Part shown: positions 32,053 through 33,914 of the stretch, one piece after another
Position numbering within the stretch: position 1 is the stretch's first letter
Layout: each line of letters opens with the position of its first letter
Assembly (NCBI GenBank): GCA_019247195.1
Contig: JAFAPI010000110.1
Coordinates: 1 to 33,914 of the forward strand
DNA from: Gammaproteobacteria bacterium
GTDB lineage: Bacteria > Pseudomonadota > Gammaproteobacteria > Steroidobacterales > Steroidobacteraceae
DNA: 33,914 nucleotides
Reading direction: 5' to 3'
Translations under genes and position numbers: made by a program
The notes under the pieces: generated by a model
What the model was told of the DNA's origin: nothing
What the model saw: only the letters and a program-made list of their open reading frames with translations
Database searches by the model: none

Positions 32053-33039
32053 CTAAGGGATGCGCAGCAGCAACTTGCCGAGGGAGCCGCCCCGCTCCTG
32101 CGCCTCGTGGGCGGCGACGATCTCCTCGAGCTCGAAGACCTGCGCGATGTTGTGCCTGAGGGTGTTCCCCTGCAGCGCCTGTGACACCCCGGCAATGGCG
32201 CGGCGCAGTTCGACCTCCGGGCTGAGATAGATCAGCAGACAGCGCAGGCGCAGGTCCTTGTAGAGGGCCGCCCCGAAGGGCAGCACCGGGCGCGGCTCCG
32301 CGTCGGAGGAGAAGGCCACGATGCTGCCGCCGGCGCGCAGGCACTCGAGGTCGCGGGTGAGATTGACGCCGAGGGCGACCTCGATGATGCGATCGACGGC
32401 GGCGCCGCCGAGCTGTGCCACGAGTTCGGCGGGTACATCGGCGTGGCGCTCGATGACCGCGTCGGCACCAGCGCTGAGCGCAATCTCGCGCTGCTTCGCG
32501 CCGCCGACGGTGGCCAGGACGCGGCGCGCACCGAGGCGGCGGGCGAACTGGATGGCGTAGAACCCGACCGCCCCACTGCCGCCCTGCACCAGCACGTTCT
32601 GGCCCTCGACGCCGCCGTCGCAGTCGAGCGCGCGGTAGGCGGTGAGCGCCGGGATGCCGAGGCAGGCGCCTTCGAGGAAAGACGTCGTCGGCGGCAACTC
32701 GACGGCACGCGCGGCCGGCACCACGGTGTACTGGGCGGCCGTGCCCTGCCAGCGCTGCCACTGCGACATGTAGAGCCAGACCCGTTCACCCTGCCGCCCC
32801 GGGCTCACTCCGGGGCCCGTGCCGATGATCTCTCCGGCGCCGTCCTGATGCGGGATGATGCGCGCGAAGGGCATGTCCAGGCCGCGGGCGCCGCCGCGGA
32901 ACTTGACATCCGAAGGATTGACGGCCGAAGCGTGCACGCGCACCAGCACCTCCCCGGGGCCGGCCTGCGGCCGCGGCTGCTCGCCGAGCTGCAGCACCTT
33001 CGCGGCGGGGCCTTTGGCTTCGAACCAGGCGGCACGCAT
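32053..33039 (-). CDS. Zinc-less quinone oxidoreductase (MDR family)
   Basis: A 328-residue NADPH-dependent reductase. I take the ATG at 33039 (GGGAG 6 nt upstream), the frame having a 61-residue untypical extension. The family opening is MRAAWFEAKGPAAKVLQLGEQPRP, then GEVLVRVHASAVNPSDVKFRG. The nucleotide-binding site is LVQGGSGAVGFYAIQFARRLGA at about 145-165, and the end is GGSLGKLLLRIP. No structural-zinc Cys cluster is present, so it belongs with the quinone reductase/zeta-crystallin branch. Its stop lies 2 bp from the LysR stop, on the opposite strand, and its start 41 bp from the MBL gene upstream, with which it probably forms an operon. Confidence 0.9.
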   Translation of the reverse strand: MRAAWFEAKGPAAKVLQLGEQPRPQAGPGEVLVRVHASAVNPSDVKFRGGARGLDMPFARIIPHQDGAGEIIGTGPGVSPGRQGERVWLYMSQWQRWQGTAAQYTVVPAARAVELPPTTSFLEGACLGIPALTAYRALDCDGGVEGQNVLVQGGSGAVGFYAIQFARRLGARRVLATVGGAKQREIALSAGADAVIERHADVPAELVAQLGGAAVDRIIEVALGVNLTRDLECLRAGGSIVAFSSDAEPRPVLPFGAALYKDLRLRCLLIYLSPEVELRRAIAGVSQALQGNTLRHNIAQVFELEEIVAAHEAQERGGSLGKLLLRIP

Positions 33040-33080
33040 GCGGGCTCCCAATGCGGCGTGCGGGCAGAGCCGGCGCCGAA

Positions 33081-33914
33081 CTACTCGGCCGCCTGCGGAA
33101 AGGGCGGAAGCTTGTCGATGTCGCCCGGATCGTGTTGCAGGATGACGCGCGCCTGCAGGTTGTGCGCGATCTGCTTGAAACGATCGAGCGAGGCGAGGGT
33201 CTCGCTGCGACTCGTATTCCACAGCGGCACCTGATCGTGGTCATAGCTCGCGGCGAAGTGCGCGAGATCGCCGCTCAGCAGCACGGCGCCCGTGCGCGGC
33301 AGCCGCACCAGCAGGCTGTGGTGACCGGGTGTGTGACCGGGCGTGGCGAGCATCACCACCGTGGCATCCCCGAACACATCCAGATCGCCCTCCGGGGTCT
33401 TCAGCCGCCCGCCCTCCCGCAACCAGTGAACGAACGGGGCACGCCACAGCTGCGCGTCCGCGGCGCTAAAGTCCGCCGGCGCGCCCGCGCCCTGCAGGGC
33501 CCGCCAGTCGCCGGCCCCGATGAGCAGCGTAGCCGCCGGAAAATCCTTCAGTTGCCCGGTATGGTCGGTGTGATAGTGGCTGATGCCGACGTAGGTGATC
33601 TGCTCGGGGCGCAATCGCAGCGCACGCAACAGCTCGAGCAGACTCGCCTTGCCGCTCTCGGGTTGGCCCGGCGGGTTACCGGTGTCCCACAGCAGGTACT
33701 CATCGCCGTGCCGGATGAGGTAGCAGCTGTAGGTGAGTCGCAACTGAGTGTGCGGATAGGCGAAGCTGTCGGAGAATGTCGAGACGTCCTCGGGGGCGGG
33801 GTCATCGCCGCAGGCCAGGCGGGTCAAGGAGATGGTGGGTGGAGGCGCGGCGGCCCCGAGCGCGGCACTGGCGAGCGCAGCGGCGGCAAGTACCCACGTC
33901 CTTTTGCCTGGCAT
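33081..33914 (-). CDS. Secreted MBL-fold hydrolase, N-acyl-homoserine-lactonase-like
   Basis: A 277-residue protein whose ATG (33914-33912) is the last codon of the window, so the start cannot be checked for a Shine-Dalgarno. A signal peptide is likely at residues 1-22 (LAAAALASAALGAAA). The metallo-beta-lactamase zinc motif is GISHYHTDHTGQ (H-x-H-x-D-H), with TPGHTPGHHSL (His), LSGDLAHF (bridging Asp) and VILQHDPGDI (last His). NPPGQPES ahead of them and the DTG loop resemble the AHL-lactonase (AttM/AiiA-type) group. Quorum quenching is possible but not proven; many relatives are general lactonases. It precedes the quinone oxidoreductase gene by 41 bp on the same strand. Confidence 0.88.
   Translation of the reverse strand: MPGKRTWVLAAAALASAALGAAAPPPTISLTRLACGDDPAPEDVSTFSDSFAYPHTQLRLTYSCYLIRHGDEYLLWDTGNPPGQPESGKASLLELLRALRLRPEQITYVGISHYHTDHTGQLKDFPAATLLIGAGDWRALQGAGAPADFSAADAQLWRAPFVHWLREGGRLKTPEGDLDVFGDATVVMLATPGHTPGHHSLLVRLPRTGAVLLSGDLAHFAASYDHDQVPLWNTSRSETLASLDRFKQIAHNLQARVILQHDPGDIDKLPPFPQAAE

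Noticed and set aside
1-33914. CRISPR arrays, tRNA/rRNA genes, insertion sequences and phage genes
   Set aside because: No regularly spaced repeats, no cloverleaf I could find by eye, and no transposase or integrase product were seen; this is a visual search only.

Overview
This is a GC-rich bacterial chromosomal window, most likely from a soil or rhizosphere proteobacterium. I lean towards Gammaproteobacteria (Xanthomonadales/Nevskiales/Steroidobacterales-like) from gene content, but with low confidence: there is no rRNA, tRNA or ribosomal protein gene to anchor the taxonomy. I see no CRISPR array, insertion sequence, integrase or phage module.

Positions 1-16.5 kb form a loosely packed accessory region rich in exported proteins. 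It holds two distant paralogues of a small secreted family (379-804 and 7790-8149), a Tat-exported vanadium-haloperoxidase-type protein, a secreted S9 peptidase, a small beta-rich secreted protein, a Cys-repeat lipoprotein, a frameshifted RibD/DHFR-like gene and a small membrane protein. After these come a flavodoxin-fold quinone reductase beside an FMN split-barrel protein, a GNAT acetyltransferase, two secreted beta-propeller proteins and two overlapping paralogous CxxC/HxxxC mini-proteins. Several gene-free gaps of 300-800 bp lie here.

Positions 16.5-21.3 kb hold a beta-lactamase-fold serine hydrolase, the two halves of a LigD-type end-joining machinery on opposite strands (an ATP-dependent ligase broken by a frameshift, and an intact polymerase/primase), and a family 2 glycosyltransferase. 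No Ku gene is present in the window.

Positions 21.4-33.9 kb are compact and enriched for quaternary-amine metabolism. There is a choline-dehydrogenase-like GMC oxidoreductase and a convergent operon of a gamma-butyrobetaine/trimethyllysine-type dioxygenase with a BetI-like TetR regulator. Further on are an AhpD/CMD-like protein, a CmcJ/AsaB-like oxidoreductase, a JAMM-like protein, a lipoprotein, choline-O-sulfatase (betC) followed by a fused betaine/choline ABC binding-protein/permease, and a divergent LysR regulator. A quinone-oxidoreductase and an MBL-fold hydrolase close the window. A perfect 22-bp palindrome in front of the dioxygenase-tetR operon, and an 8-bp match to its half-site at the predicted promoter of the GMC gene, suggest that the TetR protein coordinates the hydroxylation and oxidation steps. 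This is the most interesting regulatory signal in the window. No ABC ATPase, betaine-aldehyde dehydrogenase or formylglycine-generating enzyme lies in the window, so the pathway must be completed elsewhere.
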